A stretch of DNA of 21,079 nt from an uncultured Phycisphaera sp. GTDB taxonomy: Bacteria; Planctomycetota; Phycisphaerae; Phycisphaerales; SM1A02. The DNA is taken from assembly GCA_937911845.1 (NCBI GenBank), contig CALDQF010000264.1, forward strand, positions 1 to 21,079. The letters are read 5' to 3'. The notes beneath the pieces were generated by a model, which worked only from the letters and a program-made list of their open reading frames with translations, was not told where the DNA came from and did not search any database. Both the position numbers and the translations under genes were made by a program. Below, piece after piece: positions 14,439-21,079 of the stretch (the stretch's first letter is position 1; the number at the start of each line of letters is the position of its first letter).

Positions 14439-14930
14439 AGCCGCCGCGCGCTCATACATGCGAAACGTAAAAGCGTGGGCATGCCGCTCATCCGCGGGAT
14501 GATGCTCGGAGGCAACCTCACGCCACTCGGAACGAGCAAACTCCGGGAAATACGTGTCGCCATCGGGAGCTGCATCAATTTCGGTGAGGTCCAAATGGGT
14601 GGCTTTTGGCAATGCCGCCCGGTAGATCTCTCCGCCACCAGCAATGTGAACCGAACCCTCCCCAGCCATGTCCAATGCCTCTTCAAGCGATGAAGCTCGC
14701 TCCACACCTTCGTGCTGCCAATCGGGATTGCGCGTGATCACGATGTTGCGACGGCGAGGCAAAGGCCCCTTCAAGCTCTCGAAGGTCTTCCTCCCCATTA
14801 CCACCACGCCACCCAACGTGGCTTGCATGAAGTGTTTGAGATCATTGGGCAGATGCCAAGGCATGTCTCCGGCTTGGCCGATCACTCGATTTCGAGCATG
14901 GGCGGCAATTAGGATCAGTCTTCGACTCAT
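14424..14930 (-). CDS. folA: Dihydrofolate reductase
   Basis: The 168-residue enzyme reduces dihydrofolate to tetrahydrofolate with NADPH, supplying one-carbon carriers for purine (including the purM pathway) and thymidylate synthesis. Family features are the N-terminal LILIAAHARNRVIG strand, DMPWHLPNDLKHF with the catalytic acid Asp30, the NADPH-binding VVMGRKTFESL, VITRNP, and HIAGGGEIYRAAL followed by DLTEID. Length is close to E. coli FolA (159). ATG at 14930 is chosen; a GTG nine bases upstream (14939) is possible and a purine-rich GAGAAAG lies before both. No thymidylate synthase gene is adjacent. The 3' end overlaps the lipoprotein gene on the other strand by 15 bases (14424-14438). 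Confidence 0.95.
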   Translation of the reverse strand: MSRRLILIAAHARNRVIGQAGDMPWHLPNDLKHFMQATLGGVVVMGRKTFESLKGPLPRRRNIVITRNPDWQHEGVERASSLEEALDMAGEGSVHIAGGGEIYRAALPKATHLDLTEIDAAPDGDTYFPEFARSEWREVASEHHPADERHAHAFTFRMYERAAASITD

Positions 14931-14982
14931 TGAAGGCACGTCTTTCTCGTATTGCGCCGCACCGAACCGATGCTTTGCGACA

Positions 14983-14988
14983 TAGGAT
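14983..14988 (+). promoter_or_regulatory. Probable -10 element of the acyl-CoA dehydrogenase gene
   Basis: TAGGAT would begin transcription near 14995, giving a 17-base leader that contains the AAGGAG ribosome site. It overlaps a minus-strand TATCCT (14985-14990) pointing at folA, within the sequence TAGGATA. Confidence 0.4.
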
Positions 14989-14990
14989 AG
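14985..14990 (-). promoter_or_regulatory. Possible -10 element of folA
   Basis: On the minus strand TATCCT lies 55 bases before the folA ATG and would give a leader of roughly 48 bases. It overlaps the plus-strand TAGGAT of the divergent acyl-CoA dehydrogenase gene. No -35 is evident. Confidence 0.3.
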
Positions 14991-14998
14991 GGGTTCTC

Positions 14999-15004
14999 AA
15001 GGAG
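14999..15004 (+). promoter_or_regulatory. Ribosome binding site of the acyl-CoA dehydrogenase gene
   Basis: AAGGAG lies seven bases before the ATG at 15012. It is the strongest Shine-Dalgarno sequence in the window and shows the organism does use the mechanism for some genes. Confidence 0.75.
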
Positions 15005-15011
15005 TCTACCG

Positions 15012-16967
15012 ATGTCACAACCTGATCTGGCAAAGAGCCTGAAGAACGTCTCCGCAAAAGACCGCAAGCAAATCGAGCAAGCTCAGGAAATGCTGGGGCC
15101 TGATCCCTCCACCATGGGCTTTATCAAGAATTTGTTCTGGGGCCGGATCCGCGAGGAACTGATTTTCCCCATGCCGGTGGAGAGTGACGAAGAACGCGCC
15201 AGATGTGACGAACTGCTCGCAAGGCTCGATGTCTATCTCAAGACGGAACATCCAACAGTTGAAATCGACCAACAACAGAACATGCCAGACTGGGTGATCA
15301 CTCGCCTGTTTGACTTGGGCGTCATGGGCATGATCGCACCCCAGAAGTACGGCGGCGGCGGATTCGGGATCACCTCGTACAACCGAGTATTGGCTCGGCT
15401 TGGCGAGACGTGCGGTTCCACCGCGGTCGTCGTTTCGGCCCACCAATCCATTGGTTGCGGGGCCATCATGCTCTTTGGAACCGAAGCCCAGAAGACCACG
15501 TTCCTTCCCCGCATCTGCAAGGACACCCTCTCAGCATTCTGCCTCTCCGAACCCAATGTGGGATGCGATGCCGGAGGACAAGAAACGCGGATTGAAAAAG
15601 ACGAGAACGGTGATTTCATCATTCGATCTGGAGAAAAAAAATGGGCCACCAGCGGCGCACTGTCCGGCATCTTCACGGTGATGGGCAAGCAGAAGATCGT
15701 TGATCCTAAGACCGGAAAAGCCAAGGACAAAGTCACCGCCTTGATCTGCACTCCAGACATGGAAGGCATCAAGGTCACTTCCTGCAACCGCTCGAAAAGC
15801 TGTATTCGCGGGACATGGCAAGCCCGGATGGAATTTCAAGATGTCAAGGTTCCTAAAGCACACCTGCTTCACCACGAAGGTCGAGGCTTAAATGTGGCAT
15901 TGACCTGCCTGAACTACGGGCGGTGCACGCTCTCAGCCGGCATGGTTGGTGCGGCCCGGACTGCCCTGGCCCAAAGCTCAAAGTGGGCCCAGTACCGGCA
16001 TCAATTCGACCGGCCGATCGGCGAGTTTGATCTCGTGCAAAACAACATCGCCAAGCAACGGGCTTGGGTCTATGCCATGGAATCCATGCTGTCCTACACC
16101 ACGGGCATGGTCGACCGTGGTGACGAAGACATCATGCTGGAAACCGCCATCTGCAAGGTCTTCTGTTCTCACTTTGGCTTTGAAGGTCCTGATGCCGCCA
16201 TGCAAGTGATGGGCGGTGAAGGATTCATGACCGAGAACGAACTCGAGCGGGTTTGGCGAGACAGTCGAATCAACACCGTCGTGGAAGGGGCCAACGAAGT
16301 CATGCACTCGTTCGTCTTTGCGTACGGCGCAAAGCAGTTCTCCGAGCGTCTGCTGGCCATGAAAGAGAAGCCGTGGGCCTTCCCCATCTCTGGCCTCAGA
16401 CTGGCCACCGAACTCTTCGGTGGCATTCGACGCGCCAAACCGCGCATGCGCATGGTCAAACCAGAACTCCGAGACATTGCTGGACGCGCTGAAGCTCGGG
16501 TGCAAGAACTTTCCCATCAACTTGTCCAAATGAGCTGGGAACACAAAGAGGGCATGGTGTCGAACCAAATGGTGCAGCGTCGGTTCTCCTGGGCTGCCAT
16601 CTGGCTGCACGCGGTGTTCTGCACCCTCTCACGGCTGCAGCAAACGATGGACTCCAGCAAGGATGTGCAGCGCATCAAAGAAGAATCCACCGTCGCACGC
16701 TACTTCTGCTCGCTGGCGTTTGAAGCCATCGACGCCGAATTTGCGGAGATGTACCGAAACAGTGATGATGCCATGCGTGAGTGTGCCAAAGTGGCTCTGG
16801 AAGAATCCAGTCGCCGACCACAAGCCAACTACGCCATGCCTGAATCCACCCCAGATCCAGATGCCTTCGGCAAAGGTCGGCCTTTGAAGCAGGACGGCAT
16901 CACACAGTTTGGCGACGGATCCCAGTACACCGGAAAACCCGTTCAGAAGCTCACCTCCGACGCCTAA
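15012..16967 (+). CDS. Acyl-CoA dehydrogenase, VLCAD/ACAD9-like long form
   Basis: The 651-residue flavoenzyme should perform the first, FAD-dependent step of fatty-acid beta-oxidation. It has the N-terminal helical domain with MGMIAPQKYGG, the FAD/substrate strand AFCLSEPNVGCDAGGQ (usually FCLTEPxxGSD), KKWATSGALSG, the central ALTCLNYGRCTLSAGMVG and RHQFDRPIGEF, ICKVFCS, QVMGGEGFM, and the catalytic base Glu425 in VVEGANEVMHSF, the position used by VLCAD-type enzymes. About 200 further residues form the C-terminal helical extension that sets VLCAD and ACAD9 apart from ~380-residue short- and medium-chain enzymes; in VLCAD this part binds the inner membrane. Chain-length preference is inferred. 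The PDH operon starts 24 bases downstream, so its product acetyl-CoA pool is shared by context. Confidence 0.92.
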   Translation: MSQPDLAKSLKNVSAKDRKQIEQAQEMLGPDPSTMGFIKNLFWGRIREELIFPMPVESDEERARCDELLARLDVYLKTEHPTVEIDQQQNMPDWVITRLFDLGVMGMIAPQKYGGGGFGITSYNRVLARLGETCGSTAVVVSAHQSIGCGAIMLFGTEAQKTTFLPRICKDTLSAFCLSEPNVGCDAGGQETRIEKDENGDFIIRSGEKKWATSGALSGIFTVMGKQKIVDPKTGKAKDKVTALICTPDMEGIKVTSCNRSKSCIRGTWQARMEFQDVKVPKAHLLHHEGRGLNVALTCLNYGRCTLSAGMVGAARTALAQSSKWAQYRHQFDRPIGEFDLVQNNIAKQRAWVYAMESMLSYTTGMVDRGDEDIMLETAICKVFCSHFGFEGPDAAMQVMGGEGFMTENELERVWRDSRINTVVEGANEVMHSFVFAYGAKQFSERLLAMKEKPWAFPISGLRLATELFGGIRRAKPRMRMVKPELRDIAGRAEARVQELSHQLVQMSWEHKEGMVSNQMVQRRFSWAAIWLHAVFCTLSRLQQTMDSSKDVQRIKEESTVARYFCSLAFEAIDAEFAEMYRNSDDAMRECAKVALEESSRRPQANYAMPESTPDPDAFGKGRPLKQDGITQFGDGSQYTGKPVQKLTSDA

Positions 16968-16977
16968 GCAGCGCAGT

Positions 16978-16983
16978 TAGGAT
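16978..16983 (+). promoter_or_regulatory. Probable -10 element of the pyruvate dehydrogenase operon
   Basis: TAGGAT ends eight bases before the pdhA ATG at 16992, so transcription would start about two bases before the ATG. The embedded AGGA might instead be a weak ribosome site for read-through from the upstream acyl-CoA dehydrogenase gene. Confidence 0.4.
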
Positions 16984-16991
16984 CAACACCC

Positions 16992-18089
16992 ATGCCCATT
17001 ACGACGGCCTACGAAACCCGGATTGACCATGTGTCCATCCTTGATGAGCACGGTGTCTTTGATGAGACCCTTGGACAAGACTTGATCTCCGAAGATCAAC
17101 TGCCCGCCATCATGGAACACCTGGTGTTCTGTCGACAACTCGATGAAATCGCATTCAAACTCCAACGCTCTGGACGGATGGGGACCTATCCCCAAAACAC
17201 CGGGCAAGAAATGCCATCATTGGCCGCCGCCCTCGCCATCGAAAAAGCTGACTGGCTGGTCACGTGTTACCGCGAAAACACAGGGCTCTTCTGGCATGGG
17301 TTGCCCCCAGAATGCATCTTGTTGCACTGGATGGGTGATGAACGCGGCAACCACATTCCCGCCGGAGTCAACGCCACCCCCATCGCCATCCCCATTGGCA
17401 CCCAAATGCTGCACGCCGCAGGCTTGGGCTGGGCCGAGAAAGCTAAAAAAACCGGGGCGATCGCCGTCACGTTCTTCGGCGATGGCGCTACCAGTGAAGG
17501 TGACTTCCACGAGGCCGCCAACTTTGCCGCCAGTTTGAAGCTTCCCGTGGTGTTCTGCTGCCAAAACAACGGATGGGCCATTTCGGTCCCCTCGAGCGTC
17601 CAATCTGCTGGTGAAACCTTTGCGCAACGAGGCATTTCCTACGGCATGCCTTGTGTCCGAGCCGACGGCAACGACCTTTTTGCCATGACCAAAGTCATGA
17701 AAGACGCGGTAGCGCGAGCCCGTGCTGGCGAAGGCCCCACCTTCATCGAAGCGGTCACCTATCGATTGCGTGACCACACCACCGCCGATGACGCCCGGCG
17801 TTATCGCGATGCCGGAGAATTGGAAACGTGGGAAGCCCGTGATCCCCTGCCAAGATTGCGACGTTGGATGGAAGCAAAGGGACTTTGGGACAAGAGCCAA
17901 CACGAGAAGGCCATGAAGTCTGGCGAAGAACGGGTCGCTGAGATCATCAGCAACGCCGAAGAGATCGCCGCACCTGACCGCAGTGAGTTCTTCGATCACA
18001 TGTACGCCGACTTGCCGGCATCCCTCAAACGCCAACGCGACAGCAAACGAACCACCAGTCTGGGACAATTTCCCGAGGATCTCGCATGA
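16992..18089 (+). CDS. pdhA: Pyruvate dehydrogenase E1 component, alpha subunit
   Basis: The 365-residue protein is the thiamine diphosphate-binding half of the alpha2-beta2 E1 that decarboxylates pyruvate and passes the acetyl group to E2-bound lipoate. The thiamine diphosphate motif runs from FFGDGATSEGDFHEA (GDG at 163-165) to CQNNGWAIS (Asn192-Asn193). YRENTGLFWHGLP and the RLRDHTTADDARRYR phosphorylation-loop-like segment fit the Bacillus-type PdhA more than the branched-chain 2-oxoacid enzyme, though these families are close and substrate choice is not certain. The gene begins 24 bases after the acyl-CoA dehydrogenase stop and its stop overlaps the pdhB start (ATGA at 18086-18089). Confidence 0.92.
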   Translation: MPITTAYETRIDHVSILDEHGVFDETLGQDLISEDQLPAIMEHLVFCRQLDEIAFKLQRSGRMGTYPQNTGQEMPSLAAALAIEKADWLVTCYRENTGLFWHGLPPECILLHWMGDERGNHIPAGVNATPIAIPIGTQMLHAAGLGWAEKAKKTGAIAVTFFGDGATSEGDFHEAANFAASLKLPVVFCCQNNGWAISVPSSVQSAGETFAQRGISYGMPCVRADGNDLFAMTKVMKDAVARARAGEGPTFIEAVTYRLRDHTTADDARRYRDAGELETWEARDPLPRLRRWMEAKGLWDKSQHEKAMKSGEERVAEIISNAEEIAAPDRSEFFDHMYADLPASLKRQRDSKRTTSLGQFPEDLA

Positions 18090-19072
18090 CCACCGCTGCC
18101 AACGAAACCGAAATGACGCTCGTTCAAGCCGTCACCGATGCTCTGGCCTGCGAAATGCGGCTGGACGATCGGGTCATCATTCTCGGTGAAGATGTGGGAC
18201 TCAACGGAGGTGTGTTCCGGGCTACCGAAGGCCTGCAAGCTGAATTTGGGGCAGACCGGGTGGTGGATTCACCTTTGGCTGAATCTGGCATCATCGGCAG
18301 TTCGATTGGGCTGGCGATGAACGGCATGCGACCCGTTCCCGAACTTCAATTCGAGGGATTCATGGGCCCCGCCTACGACCAACTTTGCTCGCACGCGGCC
18401 CGGTTCCGCACCCGGACTCGTGGCCGCTTCACGGTCCCAATGACCGTGCGTGTACCGCATGGCGGTGGCATCCACGCTCCGGAACTTCACTCCGATGCAC
18501 CGGAAGCCATCTACGCCCACCAGCCTGGTTTGAAAGTGGTGATGCCCGCCACGCCATACGACGCCAAGGGACTGTTGATCGCATCCATTCGAGATCCAGA
18601 CCCGGTCATTTTCTTCGAACCCAAACGGATCTACCGTGCCTTCCGGGAGGCCGTACCCAACGAGGCGTACACGTTGCCCATCGGCAAAGCCCGTGTGGTC
18701 ACCGAAGGGACCGATCTCACGGTGGTGGCTTGGGGTGCGATGGTGGTCGAAGCGGCCAAAGCGGCCGAACAGAGCAAGGCCTCCATTGAATTGATCGATC
18801 TGCGCACCATCAGTCCGCTTGATGAAGACACCATTTTGGCTTCGGTCGAGAAGACTGGCCGCTGTGTGGTCTGCCAAGAAGCGCCGCTGACACTTGGCTT
18901 GGCCTCAGAAATTTCTTCTTTGGTGACCGAACGATGCTTCCTTCACCTGGAAGCTCCTGTGCAACGGGTTGCTGGTTTTGACACCATCATGCCGTACTAC
19001 AAACTTGAGATGGAATACCTGCCTGGTCCCGATCGGATCAACGCGGCCATCGACGAAACACTTCGCTACTGA
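18086..19072 (+). CDS. pdhB: Pyruvate dehydrogenase E1 component, beta subunit
   Basis: The 328-residue beta subunit completes the E1 active site. It has IILGEDVGLNGGVFRAT (residues 31-47), the SPLAESGIIG segment with Glu66, which contacts the thiamine aminopyrimidine, ELQFEGFMGPAYDQL, HGGGIHAPELHSDAPEA, and a transketolase C-terminal domain with VEKTGRCVVCQEAPLT. Length matches PdhB of Gram-positive-type complexes. Translation is coupled to pdhA by the ATGA overlap. The stop codon falls inside a ten-base tandem duplication (19063-19082). The next gene, E2, begins 24 bases later. Confidence 0.93.
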   Translation: MTTAANETEMTLVQAVTDALACEMRLDDRVIILGEDVGLNGGVFRATEGLQAEFGADRVVDSPLAESGIIGSSIGLAMNGMRPVPELQFEGFMGPAYDQLCSHAARFRTRTRGRFTVPMTVRVPHGGGIHAPELHSDAPEAIYAHQPGLKVVMPATPYDAKGLLIASIRDPDPVIFFEPKRIYRAFREAVPNEAYTLPIGKARVVTEGTDLTVVAWGAMVVEAAKAAEQSKASIELIDLRTISPLDEDTILASVEKTGRCVVCQEAPLTLGLASEISSLVTERCFLHLEAPVQRVAGFDTIMPYYKLEMEYLPGPDRINAAIDETLRY

Positions 19073-19082
19073 TCGCTACTGA
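19063..19082 (+). repeat. Ten-base tandem duplication across the pdhB stop
   Basis: TCGCTACTGA occurs twice head to tail (19063-19072 and 19073-19082). The first copy encodes the last residues and TGA stop of pdhB; the second is intergenic, just before the E2 start at 19097. It looks like a simple slippage duplication. Confidence 0.85.
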
Positions 19083-19096
19083 CGGAATCCTTCCCT

Positions 19097-20506
19097 ATGG
19101 CCCAGGTCAAACAACCCGCCGACAAATCCCATTTCATCCTGCCCGATCTTGGCGAAGGTGTCCACGAAGCCGAACTCATCAAGTGGAGAGTCTCGGCAGG
19201 CGATCAAGTTGCCGAACACCAAACGCTTGCGGAGATGGAAACGGACAAAGCGTTGGTGGAAGTGCCCAGCCCGTGGGCGGGTGTGGTCACCGAACTGTGT
19301 GGAGCTGAAGGCGACATCATCAATGTTGGCTCAGTGTTGGTCCGCTACGGTGAAAGCGCCGAAAGCGGCGATCCCCCAGTCAGCCCCGCGGCAGACCAAG
19401 CCAGGGCGACAGAGAGTCCCGCCAGCGAAGAGCAAGAAGACGCCGGCACCGTCGTGGGAAGCGTCAACAACGACGGCGACGCACCATCGGCTTTGACCCG
19501 CCGCAGAAACGAAGCGGAAGTGGTTTCCACCGAGCAGGTGCGAGCCCTGGCCACCCCTGCGGTTCGCGGGATCGCCAAACAACTTGGCATCGACATCAAC
19601 CGCGTCATGGGTACCGGACGCGGCGGGCGTGTGACCGCCAGCGATGTGGAGCGATTTGCCCAACATGGTGCTGCAGGCGAATCCTCCTCCAACCAAACAA
19701 GCCGACAGCGGGTCACCGTCGCAGACATTCCAGAGCACACGCCAGCACATCCCAGTTTGCCCGCTGATTCAGGAATTGGAAAAGAACCAACGCTGCCGCC
19801 TGTACCAGTTGATCCGTCCGGCACCACCGAGGTCATTCCATTCCGCGGAGTTCGTCGCAAGATTGCCGAGGCCCTCGATCGATCCGTCAAAACCGCGGTG
19901 CACTTCACCGTCGTGGACGAAGCTGACATCACCGACCTCGATCGAAAGCGGAAGGAATACTCTGCCATCACTGGTCGGAAATTGTCATTTTTGCCGTTCG
20001 TCATTCGTGCACTGGCCCACGGACTTCGTGAACACCCTGCCCTCAATGCGGTGGTGGACGAAGTAAAATCAGAAATTCATCGCAAAGGCAATTTGAATCT
20101 CGGAATTGCCGTGGACTCTGACGCGGGTTTGATGGTGCCGGTCCTCCGCAATGCGGAGAAGCTTGCCATTGTCGAAGCCGCCGAAGGTGTGGCCCGACTT
20201 GCGGCCGGCTGCCGCGATCGAAGTATTCCTCGTGAAGAACTCACCGGATCGTCATTCACCATTTCCAATGTTGGTTCGTACGGCGGCCGATTCGCGACGC
20301 CAGTGATCAATCATCCCGAAGTGGCCATCTTGGCGGTCGGACGCGGGTACGAAAAAGTGCTGGCCAAAGATGGACGAATCTACGCCGGCCTGTCACTGCC
20401 CATGTCCTTGTCCTGTGACCACCGGGTCGTCGATGGGGCCGAAGGCGCTCGCTTCCTGAACACCGTGAAACGCTTGCTTGAAGATCCCACCGCCTTGCTA
20501 GGCTGA
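19097..20506 (+). CDS. pdhC: Dihydrolipoamide acetyltransferase (E2) of the pyruvate dehydrogenase complex
   Basis: The 469-residue E2 forms the core of the complex and transfers the acetyl group to CoA. Domains in order are: one lipoyl domain (about 11-88) with the lipoylated Lys51 in METDKALVEVPS; a flexible linker rich in Ala, Ser, Pro and acidic residues; a peripheral subunit-binding domain (about 150-187) with ATPAVRGIAKQLGID and GRGGRVTASDVERF; a second long Pro-rich linker (188-240); and the catalytic domain (about 245-469) with the active-site SCDHRVVDGAEGARFL (His442, Asp446). One lipoyl domain is the Bacillus-like arrangement. A 2-oxoglutarate or branched-chain E2 is less likely given the E1 neighbours but cannot be excluded by motif alone. 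No E3 gene follows: the next gene starts four bases after the stop. Confidence 0.93.
   Translation: MAQVKQPADKSHFILPDLGEGVHEAELIKWRVSAGDQVAEHQTLAEMETDKALVEVPSPWAGVVTELCGAEGDIINVGSVLVRYGESAESGDPPVSPAADQARATESPASEEQEDAGTVVGSVNNDGDAPSALTRRRNEAEVVSTEQVRALATPAVRGIAKQLGIDINRVMGTGRGGRVTASDVERFAQHGAAGESSSNQTSRQRVTVADIPEHTPAHPSLPADSGIGKEPTLPPVPVDPSGTTEVIPFRGVRRKIAEALDRSVKTAVHFTVVDEADITDLDRKRKEYSAITGRKLSFLPFVIRALAHGLREHPALNAVVDEVKSEIHRKGNLNLGIAVDSDAGLMVPVLRNAEKLAIVEAAEGVARLAAGCRDRSIPREELTGSSFTISNVGSYGGRFATPVINHPEVAILAVGRGYEKVLAKDGRIYAGLSLPMSLSCDHRVVDGAEGARFLNTVKRLLEDPTALLG
20499..20504 (+). promoter_or_regulatory. Possible -10 element of the terminal hydrolase gene
   Basis: TAGGCT lies at -12 to -7 from the ATG at 20511, the same leaderless register as 788-793 and 8216-8221, and is followed by the same GATGGC spacer as the latter. 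It overlaps the E2 stop codon. Because the gene is only four bases from E2, read-through from the operon is equally possible. Confidence 0.3.
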
Positions 20507-20510
20507 TGGC

Positions 20511-21079
20511 ATGACTTGGTCCATCAAGATTCTTCGAGCGGGAACCATGCGCTTGGATGGTGGTGGCATGTTTGGCGTGGTGCCCAAGACCATGTGGGAG
20601 CGACTTTCTCCCCCAGATGAGCACAACCGCATCTTGCTCCAAACCAATTGCTTGCTTCTTGAACAAAGCGGCACCAAGGTCTTGGTGGAAGCTGGCTGCG
20701 GGGACAAATGGTCGGAGAAAGAGCGTGGGATCTACGCCATTGAAAACAGAACGGTCGTCGACGCTTTGCAGGAACACAACGTTGATCCTTCGGAGATTGC
20801 CCACGTGGTGATTTCGCACCTCCATTTTGATCATGCTGGTGGTCTGACTCGTCTGATCAATGAAAAACCCGTCTCCTGCTTTCCCAATGCAAAGGTCCAC
20901 GTTCAGCACCAAGAATGGAAAGACGCCAATGAAAACCGGGCGGTGATGACCCGAACGTATCTCCCAACCCATCTTGAACCAATCGCCTCGCAAGTCCAGA
21001 CACACACCGAGCGCTCCTCGGTACTGGAAGGACTCACGGTCGATCTGGCGCCCGGACACACCTGGGGCCAGCAGTCCAT
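20511..21079 (+). CDS. Metallo-beta-lactamase-fold hydrolase (3' end beyond window)
   Basis: The first 189 residues are present and the frame is open at the right edge. The metal-binding signature SHLHFDHAGG lies at about residues 104-113, and GHTWGQQS near the edge is the next His ligand segment (GH-x-GQ-like). The N-terminal part with MFGVVPKTMWERL ... NRILLQTNCLLLE and VEAGCGDKW resembles the subgroup of the superfamily that contains N-acyl-homoserine lactonase-like and related hydrolases, but the substrate cannot be read from this. It is a different subgroup from the hydrolase at 5715-6602. The start ATG is four bases after the E2 stop, where many PDH operons carry the E3 gene. Confidence 0.85.
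   Translation, partial: MTWSIKILRAGTMRLDGGGMFGVVPKTMWERLSPPDEHNRILLQTNCLLLEQSGTKVLVEAGCGDKWSEKERGIYAIENRTVVDALQEHNVDPSEIAHVVISHLHFDHAGGLTRLINEKPVSCFPNAKVHVQHQEWKDANENRAVMTRTYLPTHLEPIASQVQTHTERSSVLEGLTVDLAPGHTWGQQS

Noticed and set aside
1..21079. CRISPR arrays, tRNA or rRNA genes, insertion sequences, prophage or defence genes
   Set aside because: No regularly spaced repeats, no cloverleaf or rRNA-like sequence, and no transposase, integrase, toxin or nuclease-type proteins were seen on either strand.

Overview
The window looks like chromosomal DNA from a planctomycete, most likely a marine member of the Phycisphaerae. The evidence is inferential: the first gene ends in a dockerin-like EF-hand pair on a cell-surface protein (a hallmark of that group), there is a small CxxC zinc-ribbon membrane protein, the transketolase is of the animal-like type, and the genes are dense with few Shine-Dalgarno sequences. 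The window carries no rRNA, tRNA, CRISPR array, insertion sequence or phage gene that I can see, and no stretch over 300 bases without a gene. The longest gaps are 2346-2486 and 3627-3740.

Layout. 1-728 is the 3' end of a surface protein, closed by a strong intrinsic terminator (751-783). 800-1951 is citrate synthase, followed by a zinc-ribbon membrane protein (2007-2345) and the DNA polymerase sliding clamp dnaN (2487-3626). 3741-7033 is a tight plus-strand set: transketolase, a metallo-beta-lactamase-fold hydrolase and the ribosome-rescue factor ArfB. It converges on purM (minus, 7057-8133). Divergent from purM is a giant gene (8228-12124) for an exported tricorn-type S41 protease with an unusual double beta-domain insertion. 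Two minus-strand genes follow, a dienelactone-hydrolase-family protein and a tRNA-dihydrouridine synthase. A small lipoprotein gene diverges from the latter. folA (minus) overlaps the lipoprotein gene tail to tail and diverges from a VLCAD/ACAD9-like acyl-CoA dehydrogenase. The window ends in a pyruvate dehydrogenase operon (E1 alpha, E1 beta, E2) and the start of a second metallo-beta-lactamase-fold gene.

Together the genes are mostly core carbon metabolism around acetyl-CoA (fatty-acid oxidation and pyruvate dehydrogenase in, citrate synthase out), the pentose phosphate pathway, purine and folate synthesis, and translation quality or tRNA modification. No dihydrolipoamide dehydrogenase (E3) gene is present here.

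Two observations stand out. First, eight genes have a TAnnnT -10-like hexamer placed so that transcription would start 0-4 nt before the start codon, which suggests widespread leaderless mRNAs; two divergent gene pairs appear to share one near-symmetric -10 element. Second, the tricorn homologue keeps the His-Ser-Glu catalytic residues with near-archaeal spacing, but has two tandem, mutually similar ~97-residue beta-rich repeats inserted inside its second propeller, and Gly where archaeal tricorn has its auxiliary Ser. I see no wholly new multi-gene system such as a defence island.
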